Notes: generated from the sequence alone by a model not told the origin. A stretch of 11,752 nt of DNA from Bacillota bacterium (GCA_023390115.1 JAEWDM010000032.1:1-11752); one strand, 5' to 3'; positions 1-6,646 are shown, counted from the first letter of the stretch. A program made the numbers and translations.

Positions 1-2
1 GG

Positions 3-212
3 ACAAAATTCAGCAGGGACACGGTAGAGGTAAGAGCCTTTATAACATACATAATGCGCGCGCTATGTGGATACACATATGGAAGGATATGTGAATATGT
101 AGGAAATATGTCGGTGTCGGGGATATCACGGCTGTCAAATGAGGGATTTAGGCTGCTGGGAAGGAATATGCGATACTATGAGGCTTTTAGCTCATTAATT
201 GATATAAATTAA
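3..212 (+). CDS. C-terminal fragment of a probable REP-associated (IS200/Y1-like) transposase with a DnaA-C-like helix-turn-helix
   Basis: The reading frame is open from the window edge to TAA at 210-212, giving the last 69 residues of a longer protein. The segment VRAFITYIMRALCGYTYGRI followed by CEYVGNMSVSGISRLSN has the spacing of a DnaA domain IV-like helix-turn-helix: a basic helix, the Y-x-x-I-C step, then a recognition helix ending in SRLSNEG. Such a C-terminal DNA-binding domain is often attached to the Y1 transposase domain of REP-associated transposases. The catalytic HUH and tyrosine part lies outside the window, so the transposase call is inference. The other two forward frames are closed within 100 bases. 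It could instead be the tail of an unrelated HTH protein. The hairpins that follow (253-337 and 441-481) fit a REP-like setting. Confidence 0.5.
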   Translation, partial: TKFSRDTVEVRAFITYIMRALCGYTYGRICEYVGNMSVSGISRLSNEGFRLLGRNMRYYEAFSSLIDIN

Positions 213-252
213 AGGGAAATGAAGAGGTAAAAAAATATAATGGCTTAAATGA

Positions 253-286
253 ATTTGTGCTCATGTTATTTATGAGCTTCACAAAT
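253..286. repeat. Imperfect inverted repeat
   Basis: ATTTGTG-CTCAT pairs with ATGAG-CTT-CACAAAT: 12 base pairs interrupted by a 3-nt bulge, with a 7-nt loop. No T-run follows directly, so this is not a clear terminator. It lies 40 bp after the transposase-like reading frame and may be part of the element's 3' end. Confidence 0.5.
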
Positions 287-304
287 CATATAAGCTTTTT
301 GATG

Positions 305-337
305 GACCTTGCTTGTTTTAAGAGCCAAGGTCTTTTT
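305..337 (+). terminator. Rho-independent terminator after the transposase-like gene
   Basis: GACCTTG at 305-311 pairs perfectly with CAAGGTC at 326-332 and is followed at once by TTTTT. It is the first good terminator downstream of the gene ending at 212. The 213-540 gap holds this terminator, the inverted repeat before it, a short GGACAAAATTAGGGATACACAG block at 343-364 and the GC-rich palindromes at 441-481. I see no gene there. Confidence 0.65.
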
Positions 338-440
338 GCTATGGACAAAATTAGGGATACACAGACTTAATTATAAAATGTGTGCTTTTAAGTATATTAT
401 TCTTGAAAAAGGCATGCTGTCGGCTCTGAAAAAAACAGGA

Positions 441-481
441 GCGTCCCCCTAAGGGACGCGGCGGACAAATTTGCCCGCCGC
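441..481. repeat. Two overlapping GC-rich palindromes (REP-like)
   Basis: The first hairpin is GCGTCCC (441-447) with GGGACGC (453-459) around a 5-nt loop. The second is GCGGCGG (458-464) with CCGCCGC (475-481), and its interior holds the palindrome CAAATTTG (466-473). The two share bases 458-459. The block is strikingly GC-rich for this AT-rich region. On the minus strand the first hairpin is followed, after 5 nt, by a run of seven T, so it may also end transcription of the flavodoxin gene. REP-like identity is inference from the shape and from the nearby transposase-like fragment. Confidence 0.55.
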
Positions 482-552
482 GCAGGCCTTTTCTTATAGC
501 TAAAGCCGGGTATATACGGGTATATCCACCATTTAACTACTTAAATGCCCTT

Positions 553-984
553 TTACACCTTTTCCACAGCTTCTATTGCCTTTCGGGCGAAGTCCTGTGC
601 GTTTTTTAAATCATCAGCGCCCGGGTGCTTGCGGTTAAAAAACATGAAAAATTTTCCGGGACATACAAAGGATTCGGAGAGAACGTTGATTCCTTTGGAC
701 TCCAGAAGCTGGCGCATTATTTGAATACCGCCCTCAGGGCCTCCTGCAGTGCCGAAAAGGGCTACATTCTTTACCTTCCCCGTATCGAGGGTTTTTATGT
801 ATTCTTCCATTTTGGGGTCTATTTTACCCGCATAGATACCTGCTCCGAGAAAAACAAGCTTGACATTTTCATCGGGATATGCAGGAGGGACGGACTCTGC
901 AGTATGCCCTGCTGCCTGGGCTATAGCCTCAGCTATCTTTTTTGTGTTTCCGCCTCGCGTATGATACATGACTTTAATTTTCAT
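553..984 (-). CDS. Flavodoxin-family protein
   Basis: A 143-residue FMN-type electron carrier or FMN-binding oxidoreductase subunit. The phosphate-binding loop is TRGGNT at residues 9-14, right after the first strand (MKIKVMYH). Likely isoalloxazine loops are GAGIYAG (about 48-54) and TAGGPEGG (about 79-86). Length matches short-chain flavodoxins. The frame is open further upstream, but the start at 984 is chosen because GGAGG lies 9 nt before it. An in-frame ATG three codons earlier directly abuts that GGAGG, and the most upstream ATG lies in front of the promoter -10. The gene stands alone on the minus strand, convergent with the transposase-like fragment and divergent from the dehydrogenase gene. 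The redox partner cannot be told. C-terminal residues FFMFFNRKHPGADD are typical of this flavodoxin subgroup rather than of classical FldA (inference). Cytoplasmic, with no signal peptide. Confidence 0.85.
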   Translation of the reverse strand: MKIKVMYHTRGGNTKKIAEAIAQAAGHTAESVPPAYPDENVKLVFLGAGIYAGKIDPKMEEYIKTLDTGKVKNVALFGTAGGPEGGIQIMRQLLESKGINVLSESFVCPGKFFMFFNRKHPGADDLKNAQDFARKAIEAVEKV

Positions 985-1029
985 GGCAAGCATCCTCCAT
1001 TTAGAAATAAAATTAGTAAGGTTTTCTTC

Positions 1030-1058
1030 ATTATATCCCATGAGGAGGGTTTAAACAA
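1030..1058 (-). promoter_or_regulatory. Sigma-A-type promoter of the flavodoxin gene
   Basis: On the minus strand TTGTTT (1053-1058) and TATAAT (1030-1035) are 17 bp apart. Transcription would begin near 1023 and leave a 5' leader of about 40 nt before the start at 984. The -10 is perfect and the -35 is weak. Confidence 0.5.
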
Positions 1059-1153
1059 TGCCCAGGGAATATTTTAACAATGCCATATGCTTTTAAAAGG
1101 GATATTTTATGACGGATAACAGCGGAAAAGCCTTATTTTAAGAGAGGAGCAGA

Positions 1154-1182
1154 TTGAAGAAATAAATATATTGGAATATACT
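1154..1182 (+). promoter_or_regulatory. Probable promoter of the short-chain dehydrogenase gene
   Basis: TTGAAG (1154-1159) and TATACT (1177-1182) are 17 bp apart. The start codon at 1235 is about 45 nt from the expected transcription start. Confidence 0.45.
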
Positions 1183-1234
1183 GAATTGTATAGTTGGAGT
1201 ATGAACACGACAAAGAATGGAAACGGGGTGCAGT

Positions 1235-2014
1235 ATGGATTTTAAAAATAAGTTGTGTGTAGTTACAGGAGGGGCAAATGGAATCGGGCTTTCTATTGTA
1301 AATGAATTTGCAGCGAGGGGCTCAAGAGTGGCCTTCATAGACATGGACAGGGAGGCCGGAGAAAGAGCTGTGAATATTATAAAGGAGAAAGGTGCTCAGG
1401 GACTGTTTTTTTGCGGAGATATTGCAGAGGAAGAGGCCATAGAGAGCTTTGCGGATAGAGTTATAAAAACATACGGGGAAGTGGACTTCCTTATTAATAA
1501 TGCGTGCTTAAGCCGGGGAGGCATAATCACAGGCTGTAAATATGATGATTTCAATTATGTTCTGAGAGTGGGAATAACAGCGCCGTACATGCTTTCAAAA
1601 CTGTTTCTAAACCACTTTGCACCCAAGGCTGCCATTGTAAATATATCCTCTACAAGAGCCGCCATGTCACAGCCGGATACCGAAAGCTATACAGCGGCAA
1701 AGGGAGGGATTTCGGCATTGACACATGCTTTAGCCGTAAGCCTTGCGGGAAAGGTGAGGGTAAATAGCGTGAGCCCCGGCTGGATAGATGTTTCTGCAAA
1801 CCTAAGTGACGATTATGAAAGCAGACACAGCGCTGCCGACAAAAATCAGCATCTTGTACATCGTGTAGGCAAGCCTATTGACATAGTGCGCACAGTAATG
1901 TTCCTGTGTGACGAGGATAACGGCTTTATCAGCGGTGAAAATATCACAGTTGACGGGGGAATGACCAGGCAAATGATATACAGCGGTGACTGCGGATGGA
2001 TTTATGCCGGATAA
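1235..2014 (+). CDS. Short-chain dehydrogenase/reductase (SDR), classical, NAD-type
   Basis: A 259-residue Rossmann-fold oxidoreductase. The cofactor motif TGGANGIG is at residues 11-18. Asp36, at the end of the second strand (AFIDMDR), suggests NAD(H) rather than NADP(H). Catalytic residues are Ser138/139 (NISSTR), Tyr152 and Lys156 (SYTAAK), followed by PGWI at 181-184 and the usual C-terminal VDGGMT. The family motif NNAG reads NNAC (88-91), a variant at a normally conserved glycine. The start at 1235 has a GGGGTG site 4 nt upstream. A further in-frame ATG at 1217 has no ribosome site. The substrate cannot be read from the sequence. The last 15 residues (after MTRQ) are rich in Gly, Trp and Tyr and resemble tails that close the active site in tetrameric SDRs (inference). 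It appears to be transcribed alone. Confidence 0.9.
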   Translation: MDFKNKLCVVTGGANGIGLSIVNEFAARGSRVAFIDMDREAGERAVNIIKEKGAQGLFFCGDIAEEEAIESFADRVIKTYGEVDFLINNACLSRGGIITGCKYDDFNYVLRVGITAPYMLSKLFLNHFAPKAAIVNISSTRAAMSQPDTESYTAAKGGISALTHALAVSLAGKVRVNSVSPGWIDVSANLSDDYESRHSAADKNQHLVHRVGKPIDIVRTVMFLCDEDNGFISGENITVDGGMTRQMIYSGDCGWIYAG

Positions 2015-2078
2015 GGCAAAATCAAATTGAAATCCTGCAGGCTACAAGGGACTGGTGTAAGCAAGGCTATAAAAATTC

Positions 2079-2108
2079 CTGTAAAGTATTATGATATTAT
2101 GTTACAAT
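2079..2108 (+). promoter_or_regulatory. Weak candidate promoter for the gene at 2170
   Basis: CTGTAA (2079-2084) and TACAAT (2103-2108) are 18 bp apart in an AT-rich stretch upstream of the gene. The -35 matches consensus at only three positions. Confidence 0.3.
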
Positions 2109-2169
2109 ATAAAGGAAAACAGACAGAGTTATATGCCTGCTTAAGCAAATTTGAGAGGAGTGCCGGCCT

Positions 2170-2577
2170 ATGAATTCGTTAGAGCTTATTGATTATCTGA
2201 AGGATGTGGGTGAGTATATTGAATACTCCTTTTACACAAATTCCTCAGAAATAATGACAGCCATATCAGAGAGTGGCTTTGAAAGAGTGTTTAATGTGAT
2301 TTCCATAGAGGAAGTCAGGAAAGGAGTTTATAACTGTGTAACCACGTGGGATACAGATAACGGAAGTTCTTTTAAAAAGAATGTGGTTATAGATATGTCG
2401 GGCGAAATGGTATTTATTACTGAGACTTTAGATAATCAACAGCAAGATGCTGTGCCATCTGTGGACATTGATATGGAAAGGGAATACGGAGAAGTTTTGA
2501 AGCTGCTTAAAAGGAAGCAGCTTAACAGTATTGAAAAGGCAATTTTTATAAAGGTGGTAAAGGCGTTTTTTGAATAG
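2170..2577 (+). CDS. Conserved-looking hypothetical protein, 135 residues
   Basis: I do not recognise this protein. It starts at ATG 2170 with AGGAG 9 nt upstream, so translation is well supported. It is acidic in the middle (about residues 95-107, with DIDMEREYGE) and ends in a basic, helical segment (LKLLKRKQ, then KAIFIKVVKAFFE). No signal peptide, membrane segment or cysteine pair is visible. Residues 40-90 alternate hydrophobic and polar positions (VFNVISIEEV, YNCVTTWDT, KKNVVIDMSGEMVFITE), suggesting a beta-sheet. The overall pattern is a small alpha-beta cytoplasmic protein. It is followed by a terminator-like hairpin and is probably monocistronic. No function is proposed. Confidence 0.75.
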   Translation: MNSLELIDYLKDVGEYIEYSFYTNSSEIMTAISESGFERVFNVISIEEVRKGVYNCVTTWDTDNGSSFKKNVVIDMSGEMVFITETLDNQQQDAVPSVDIDMEREYGEVLKLLKRKQLNSIEKAIFIKVVKAFFE

Positions 2578-2663
2578 GAGATTAGACAATATACTGACCT
2601 GCCGGTAGTTTGTATTATTTAAAAAGCACTATCTTTGTCTCTTGCGTCAAAATAAGATAAAAG

Positions 2664-2707
2664 AAGCCCTGATCCTTTAATTATGAAGGCTTATGAGGGC
2701 TTTTGCC
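2664..2707 (+). terminator. Probable terminator after the 135-residue protein
   Basis: AAGCCCT (2664-2670) pairs with AGGGCTT (2696-2702), with an inner CCTT/AAGG stem, followed by TTGCCTTTCTT. The stem is interrupted by internal loops and the T-run is broken. Confidence 0.45.
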
Positions 2708-2815
2708 TTTCTTGTTTGAAGCCATCCGCTTCCCCTGCCTCATAAGGTATAATATCTAATTGTACTGTGGTCTGCCATAATAATTTATTTAATTTGTGAC
2801 AAGCAATTATTTTAA

Positions 2816-2844
2816 TTGACACAGGTATTTTAATGATATAGAAT
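2816..2844 (+). promoter_or_regulatory. Strong sigma-A promoter of guaB
   Basis: A perfect -35 TTGACA (2816-2821) is 17 bp from TAGAAT (2839-2844). Transcription should begin near 2851, giving a leader of about 120 nt before the GTG start. Confidence 0.8.
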
Positions 2845-2850
2845 ATTCTA

Positions 2851-2971
2851 TAAAATTATCTGGGATAAAGGCCCAAAGAGGACAAGCCTGTTCTAAGGCT
2901 TATTTATTGCTTCAAGCTAAAATAAAGAATCATAATTTAATATATTTATAATAATGAGGAGGGAATGCAAA
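2851..2971 (+). promoter_or_regulatory. guaB leader with two small hairpins and a strong ribosome site
   Basis: The expected leader can form TGGG/CCCA (2861-2864 with 2872-2875) and AAGCCT/AGGCTT (2884-2889 with 2896-2901, 6-nt loop). The second hairpin is followed by a broken T-rich stretch. It does not match the purine riboswitch as I know it, so any regulatory role is open. The ribosome site AGGAGG at 2957-2962 lies 9 nt before GTG 2972. It overlaps an in-frame ATG at 2954 and so argues against that ATG. Confidence 0.4.
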
Positions 2972-4471
2972 GTGGCATTTTACTATGATGAACCGTCAAG
3001 AACATTTAACGAATATCTTCTTATACCCAATCTTACAACAAAGGAAATGACCCCTTCCGGTGTGTCCCTTAAGACACCTATCGTTAAGTTCTGTAAGGGG
3101 GAGAAGTCTCCCATTGAAATCAACCTGCCTTTTGCCTCTGCCATAATGCAGTCCGTTTCGGATCATAATATGGCAATAGCGCTTGCCAGAAGCGGGGGAA
3201 TTTCGTTTATATTTCAGTCCCAGTCGATAGAAAAACAGGCTGAGATGGTGGCAAAGGTAAAGAAGTATAAGGCCGGATATGTAGTAAGCGACTCTAATCT
3301 CAAGCCTGACAATACCCTTAAGGACGTTATAGAGCTAAAGGAGAGGACGGGGCATGCTACCATAGCCATAACAGATAACGGGGGCCCGGGGGGGAAGCTT
3401 CTTGGTATTGTTACAAGCAGAGATTACAGGCTTACAAGGACAACTATTGACACAAAAATAAGTGAGTTTATGACACCCTTTTCTTCTCTTGTATATGGAA
3501 AAGAGGGAATTACTCTTACAGAAGCCAATGACATGATATGGGATCACAAGCTGAATTGCCTTCCTATTATAGATGAAGAGCAAAATCTTGTTTATATGGT
3601 ATTCCGAAAGGACTATGACAGCCATAAGGAAAACCCCCTTGAGCTGCTGGACGGCAACAAAAGAATTATTACAGGCGCCGGAATAAATACAAAGGACTAC
3701 AAAGAAAGAGTTCCGGCATTGGTTGATGCGGGAGCCGATATTCTCTGCGTAGATTCCTCCGACGGGTATACTGAATACCAGAAAGAAACAATTGAGTGGA
3801 TAAAGAAGGAATATAACGGCCAGATTAAGGTCGGCGGAGGAAATGTTGTTGACAGGGAAGGCTTTATGTACCTTGTTGAGGCCGGAGCAGACTTTGTCAA
3901 GGTTGGAATAGGAGGAGGCTCTATCTGTATAACCAGGGAGCAGAAGGGTATAGGGAGAGGCCAGGCGACTTCTATCATAGAGGTAGCCAGAGAAAGAGAC
4001 CGTTACTGGCGGGAGAGTGGAATTTATGTGCCCATATGCTCTGACGGCGGCATAGTACATGACTACCATATGACACTGGCGCTGGCAATGGGTGCGGATT
4101 TTGTCATGCTCGGGAGATATTTTGCGAGATTTGACGAAAGCCCAACCAGGAAGCTTAAAATAGGAGGCAATTTTGTAAAGGAATACTGGGGGGAGGGCTC
4201 GAACAGGGCACGCAACTGGCAGAGATATGATATGGGGGGAGAGCAGAAGCTTTCCTTTGAAGAGGGCGTGGATTCATACGTGCCTTATGCCGGAAAGCTT
4301 AAGGACAACCTGGATATAACGGTAAGTAAAATAAAGTCTACAATGTGTACCTGCGGGGCAGCCAGCATAAAGCAGCTTCACAGGGAGGCCAGGATAACTC
4401 TGGTGTCTGCCACCAGTATTATTGAGGGCGGTGCTCATGATGTAATACTAAAGGAAAATGACCGTTCATAA
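2972..4471 (+). CDS. guaB: Inosine-5'-monophosphate dehydrogenase, Tritrichomonas-like type
   Basis: Oxidises IMP to XMP with NAD+, the committed step to GMP, in the cytoplasm. The protein has 499 residues from GTG 2972. The chosen start has AGGAGG 9 nt upstream, whereas the in-frame ATG at 2954 runs into that site. It has a (beta/alpha)8 barrel with a CBS pair inserted at about residues 100-220 (SDSNLKPD to FRKDYD). Catalytic Cys319 sits in GIGGGSICITR, where most bacterial enzymes have GIGPGSICTTR. The flap carries Arg418-Tyr419 in NWQRYD. Asp261 (DSSDG) and Arg382 (LGRYFARF) complete the IMP site. These residue numbers are the same as those I recall for the Tritrichomonas foetus enzyme, and the two can be aligned with almost no gaps. 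The gene has its own promoter and terminator, so it is probably monocistronic. Confidence 0.96.
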   Translation: MAFYYDEPSRTFNEYLLIPNLTTKEMTPSGVSLKTPIVKFCKGEKSPIEINLPFASAIMQSVSDHNMAIALARSGGISFIFQSQSIEKQAEMVAKVKKYKAGYVVSDSNLKPDNTLKDVIELKERTGHATIAITDNGGPGGKLLGIVTSRDYRLTRTTIDTKISEFMTPFSSLVYGKEGITLTEANDMIWDHKLNCLPIIDEEQNLVYMVFRKDYDSHKENPLELLDGNKRIITGAGINTKDYKERVPALVDAGADILCVDSSDGYTEYQKETIEWIKKEYNGQIKVGGGNVVDREGFMYLVEAGADFVKVGIGGGSICITREQKGIGRGQATSIIEVARERDRYWRESGIYVPICSDGGIVHDYHMTLALAMGADFVMLGRYFARFDESPTRKLKIGGNFVKEYWGEGSNRARNWQRYDMGGEQKLSFEEGVDSYVPYAGKLKDNLDITVSKIKSTMCTCGAASIKQLHREARITLVSATSIIEGGAHDVILKENDRS

Positions 4472-4488
4472 AATAAATGTTTGTATGG

Positions 4489-4512
4489 GGGCTCGCTTTA
4501 ACGGGTCCTTTT
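4489..4512 (+). terminator. Terminator of guaB
   Basis: GGGCTCG (4489-4495) pairs with CGGGTCC (4502-4508), including two G-U pairs, around a 6-nt loop and is followed by TTTT. It lies 17 nt after the guaB stop. Confidence 0.55.
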
Positions 4513-4586
4513 ATAAATATTGTATGCATATTTACAGGCTTAATTAAATAATTATCATAATATAAAATTATGAAGGGCTGTGCTAT

Positions 4587-5582
4587 ATGGCAAGCTTTGC
4601 GTTATTTACATTTGAAAACCGGCAGGAGAATATGCATGAAAAAAGCCTTGCGGGATTTATTTCGGATAAGGCCTGCAGACTGCTTTTAAAGTTTCGCAAT
4701 AAAGAAAAGGTAACTAAAATTAACCTGTTTGATGAAGTCGAGCTTTGTGTGGTAAATGCTCCCTACGGCATTGGAGATGTATTGTCAGGGAAAAAGGACA
4801 TGGGGCCTTTGATTGAGAGGGTAAAAGCCCGGTATAATGTAGGAAGGTGTATTGTGCCCAGGAGCCTGTACCGGAAAGGCAGATATGGTGAAGGCGATAT
4901 CGGAGATGCCGGGTATGTCTGTGAGTTCAGCGGCCAAACACTGTATAAAGCACTTTTAATTAATATAATAAAAGATGTTTTTAATAAAAAGAGAAGAAAT
5001 ATTTGCGACCTGGATATTACCGTAGTGCATCAGAATAATAGGGAGGAGCTTTACGCGATAATAGCGGTATTGTCTCCGTTTGTAAAATATATAACGGTAG
5101 CGACCGGCGATAAGGAGAGTATTGATGACGAAATAGCTGAAATATCTTATAATACGGGCCTGGCAATAAGAGTAACGGGTGATTATAAGAATGCTGTAAA
5201 AAACGCCGAACTGATTATTAATCTTGCATATCCAAATCAGCCTTCCATTAATATAAGAACTAATTTTAAACAGGTTGTTATAAATTACGGGGCTCCAGGC
5301 TTAGAGCAGGTGTCAGGTGAGGGCACTGTAATAAATGGAATAGATATATGTATTCCTCCCGGAATTGCGTGTATGTTGGATAAAGAACTATTTGAGCATT
5401 ACAGCAAACTTGAGCTTTCTGAAATTTTGCTGAGCCATAAATCGGGATGTCAAGAAAGGATTTGTGGGGTGCTTTGTGATTATGAGCTTGCAACTTGTCT
5501 GGCAGGCGAGTTTTACAGGCACTGTTATTCAATATGCGGCTATATGGGAAGGCACAATGCATTCAAAGCCAGTGCTTTTTAG
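4587..5582 (+). CDS. Hypothetical protein with a Rossmann-like middle domain, 331 residues
   Basis: I do not recognise the family. ATG 4587 has AAGGG 9 nt upstream. Residues 143-235 read like a nucleotide-binding alpha-beta sandwich: strands DITVV, YITVATGD, LAIRVTGD, AELIINLA and QVVINYG, each separated by helices. The TGDYKNAVKNAELIINLA stretch resembles the T-x-D-L-x-x-A-x-x-A-D-I pattern of shikimate-dehydrogenase-like or methylene-THF-dehydrogenase-like folds (inference). The N-terminal 100 residues include a Gly-rich turn (YGIGDVLSG) and YRKGRYGEGDIGDAGY. The C-terminus has seven cysteines within the last 70 residues (for example SGCQERICGVLCDYELATC), unusual for a cytoplasmic protein and possibly metal-binding. 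There is no signal peptide or clear membrane segment. It precedes greA on the same strand, but a strong promoter lies between them. Confidence 0.8.
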   Translation: MASFALFTFENRQENMHEKSLAGFISDKACRLLLKFRNKEKVTKINLFDEVELCVVNAPYGIGDVLSGKKDMGPLIERVKARYNVGRCIVPRSLYRKGRYGEGDIGDAGYVCEFSGQTLYKALLINIIKDVFNKKRRNICDLDITVVHQNNREELYAIIAVLSPFVKYITVATGDKESIDDEIAEISYNTGLAIRVTGDYKNAVKNAELIINLAYPNQPSINIRTNFKQVVINYGAPGLEQVSGEGTVINGIDICIPPGIACMLDKELFEHYSKLELSEILLSHKSGCQERICGVLCDYELATCLAGEFYRHCYSICGYMGRHNAFKASAF

Positions 5583-5646
5583 CATAGCCAGCTTCCGGCA
5601 AACAAAATCTTAAAAAACGCTAATAAAAATATATTTACTGCTCTTC

Positions 5647-5675
5647 TTGACAAGAAATAGTTTGTATTCTATAAT
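5647..5675 (+). promoter_or_regulatory. Perfect-consensus sigma-A promoter upstream of greA
   Basis: TTGACA (5647-5652), a 17-bp spacer and TATAAT (5670-5675) match the consensus at all twelve positions. Transcription should begin near 5682, some 330 nt before the greA start. Confidence 0.8.
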
Positions 5676-5681
5676 TAATAA

Positions 5682-6012
5682 AAATAATCAACGGAATGTC
5701 CATGTTTTAATAAATATGAGTTGCTAGAAAGACACTGGCTTATAATGAGAATTCAGTGTTATTTATATTTTATGCCCATATTGTTGTAGTTACATTTAAT
5801 ATTCAGGAATAAATTAATCAGCAATACATATATTATTAACCTCACGGCTTAAGACTTGTCTATAAATTTTGAAATGAGGGCTGGCAGGAAATCCGGGTTG
5901 CTTATTGGGTGAGGCTTGCTGTGTTTAATTTCATATGTATTTAAGACGCATCTTTATTTAAATTGTCTTCATACATATAAACACAAAATATTTGGTAAAG
6001 GAGAGGCTCCAG
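5682..6012 (+). other. Long leader of greA or independent small RNA; no gene seen
   Basis: No protein-coding frame with a ribosome site is visible over these 331 bases. Paired segments include ACACTG/CAGTGT (about 5731-5758) followed by an AT-rich tract, and a long-range CCTCAC/GTGAGG pair (about 5840-5915) enclosing a G-rich part (GGCTGGCAGG, CCGGGTTGC). The last 20 bases hold the greA ribosome site AAGGAG. I could not match the stretch to a riboswitch class I know. Confidence 0.4.
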
Positions 6013-6489
6013 ATGACAGGCAAAGAAGTTGTATTGACCTATGAGGGCTTAAAGAAGTTAGAGGATGAACTGGACTATCTGAAAAAAATTAAAAGGATTG
6101 AGGTCGCCGAGAGGATAAAGGAAGCATTATCCTTTGGTGACATATCGGAAAATTCCGAATACGATGAGGCGAAAAATGAACAGGCCCAAATGGAGGGCAG
6201 GATTGTGCAGCTTGAGACCATGCTTAAAAATGCGAGGGTTATTGATGAGGACGAGGTAACCACGGAGCATGTGAGTCTGGGATCAAAGGTTAAGCTGTTT
6301 GATATTGAATTTGATGAGGAAGTTGAATATCATATAGTAGGCTCTACTGAGGCGGATCCCGGAAGATTTAAGATATCAAACGAATCGCCTGTTGGAAAGG
6401 CCCTTATGGGAATGAAGGCAGGAGATGTTGTTGATGTAACCGCTCCCGACGGTATTATAAAATTTAAAATTTTGAGCATTAATAAATAA
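6013..6489 (+). CDS. greA: Transcription elongation factor GreA
   Basis: Rescues backtracked RNA polymerase by stimulating cleavage of the transcript end through the secondary channel. The protein has 158 residues, the usual GreA length. An N-terminal antiparallel coiled coil (about residues 8-75) carries the conserved tip GDISENSEYDEAKNEQ. Asp43 and Glu46 there are the acidic residues that chelate the catalytic magnesium in GreA proteins. The C-terminal FKBP-like domain (about 80-158) has the usual SPVGKALMGMKAGDVVDV. The start at ATG 6013 has AAGGAG 9 nt upstream. An in-frame TTG at 5992 lies ahead of that site and is rejected. lysS follows on the same strand after 157 bp, as in many Firmicutes, but it has its own candidate promoter. 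Confidence 0.97.
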   Translation: MTGKEVVLTYEGLKKLEDELDYLKKIKRIEVAERIKEALSFGDISENSEYDEAKNEQAQMEGRIVQLETMLKNARVIDEDEVTTEHVSLGSKVKLFDIEFDEEVEYHIVGSTEADPGRFKISNESPVGKALMGMKAGDVVDVTAPDGIIKFKILSINK

Positions 6490-6535
6490 AGTGTATATTA
6501 CTTATATATAAATTTATTGAGAAATTGATAAAAGG

Positions 6536-6565
6536 TTGTAATGTCATTTAAAGTTAATATATAAT
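6536..6565 (+). promoter_or_regulatory. Promoter of lysS
   Basis: TTGTAA (6536-6541) and a perfect TATAAT (6560-6565) are 18 bp apart. The start of transcription would be near 6572. Read-through from greA is also possible, since no clear terminator lies between them. Confidence 0.55.
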
Positions 6566-6575
6566 TATGTCAAAG

Positions 6576-6605
6576 ATAACAGTTTACGCTAATGTAAGCT
6601 GTTAT
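6576..6605 (+). repeat. 12-bp stem-loop at the 5' end of the lysS transcript
   Basis: ATAACAGTTTAC (6576-6587) pairs with GTAAGCTGTTAT (6594-6605) with a single G-U pair and a 6-nt loop. No T-run follows, so it is not a terminator of greA. It begins about 4 nt after the predicted transcription start and could protect the messenger or act as a binding site. No T-box sequence is present. Confidence 0.6.
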
Positions 6606-6646
6606 TCTGTAATATGGTATTATTTCTACTTTAGGAGGCTTTAGTA

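Noticed and set aside
22..38. CGGTAGAGGTAAGAGCC resembles the conserved GGTAAGAGC block of RNase P RNA
   Set aside because: The following bases do not continue as RNase P RNA, and an open frame with a good helix-turn-helix runs through the region.
625..1077. A 150-codon open frame on the plus strand opposite the flavodoxin gene
   Set aside because: It has no ribosome site and no recognisable domain. The flavodoxin on the other strand explains the sequence.
2851..2971. A purine riboswitch in front of guaB
   Set aside because: Only two short hairpins are found, and the conserved three-way junction and loop bases are not seen.
3335..4069. A 244-codon open frame on the minus strand inside guaB
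   Set aside because: It is a shadow of the guaB coding sequence and has no protein-like features.
5886..5897. AGGAAATCCGGG resembles the GAGGAAAGTCCGGGC block of RNase P RNA
   Set aside because: The match is inexact, and the other conserved blocks and the 3' part are absent between 5682 and 6012.
6490..6646. A T-box leader in front of lysS
   Set aside because: The interval is too short and the T-box sequence and specifier stem are missing.
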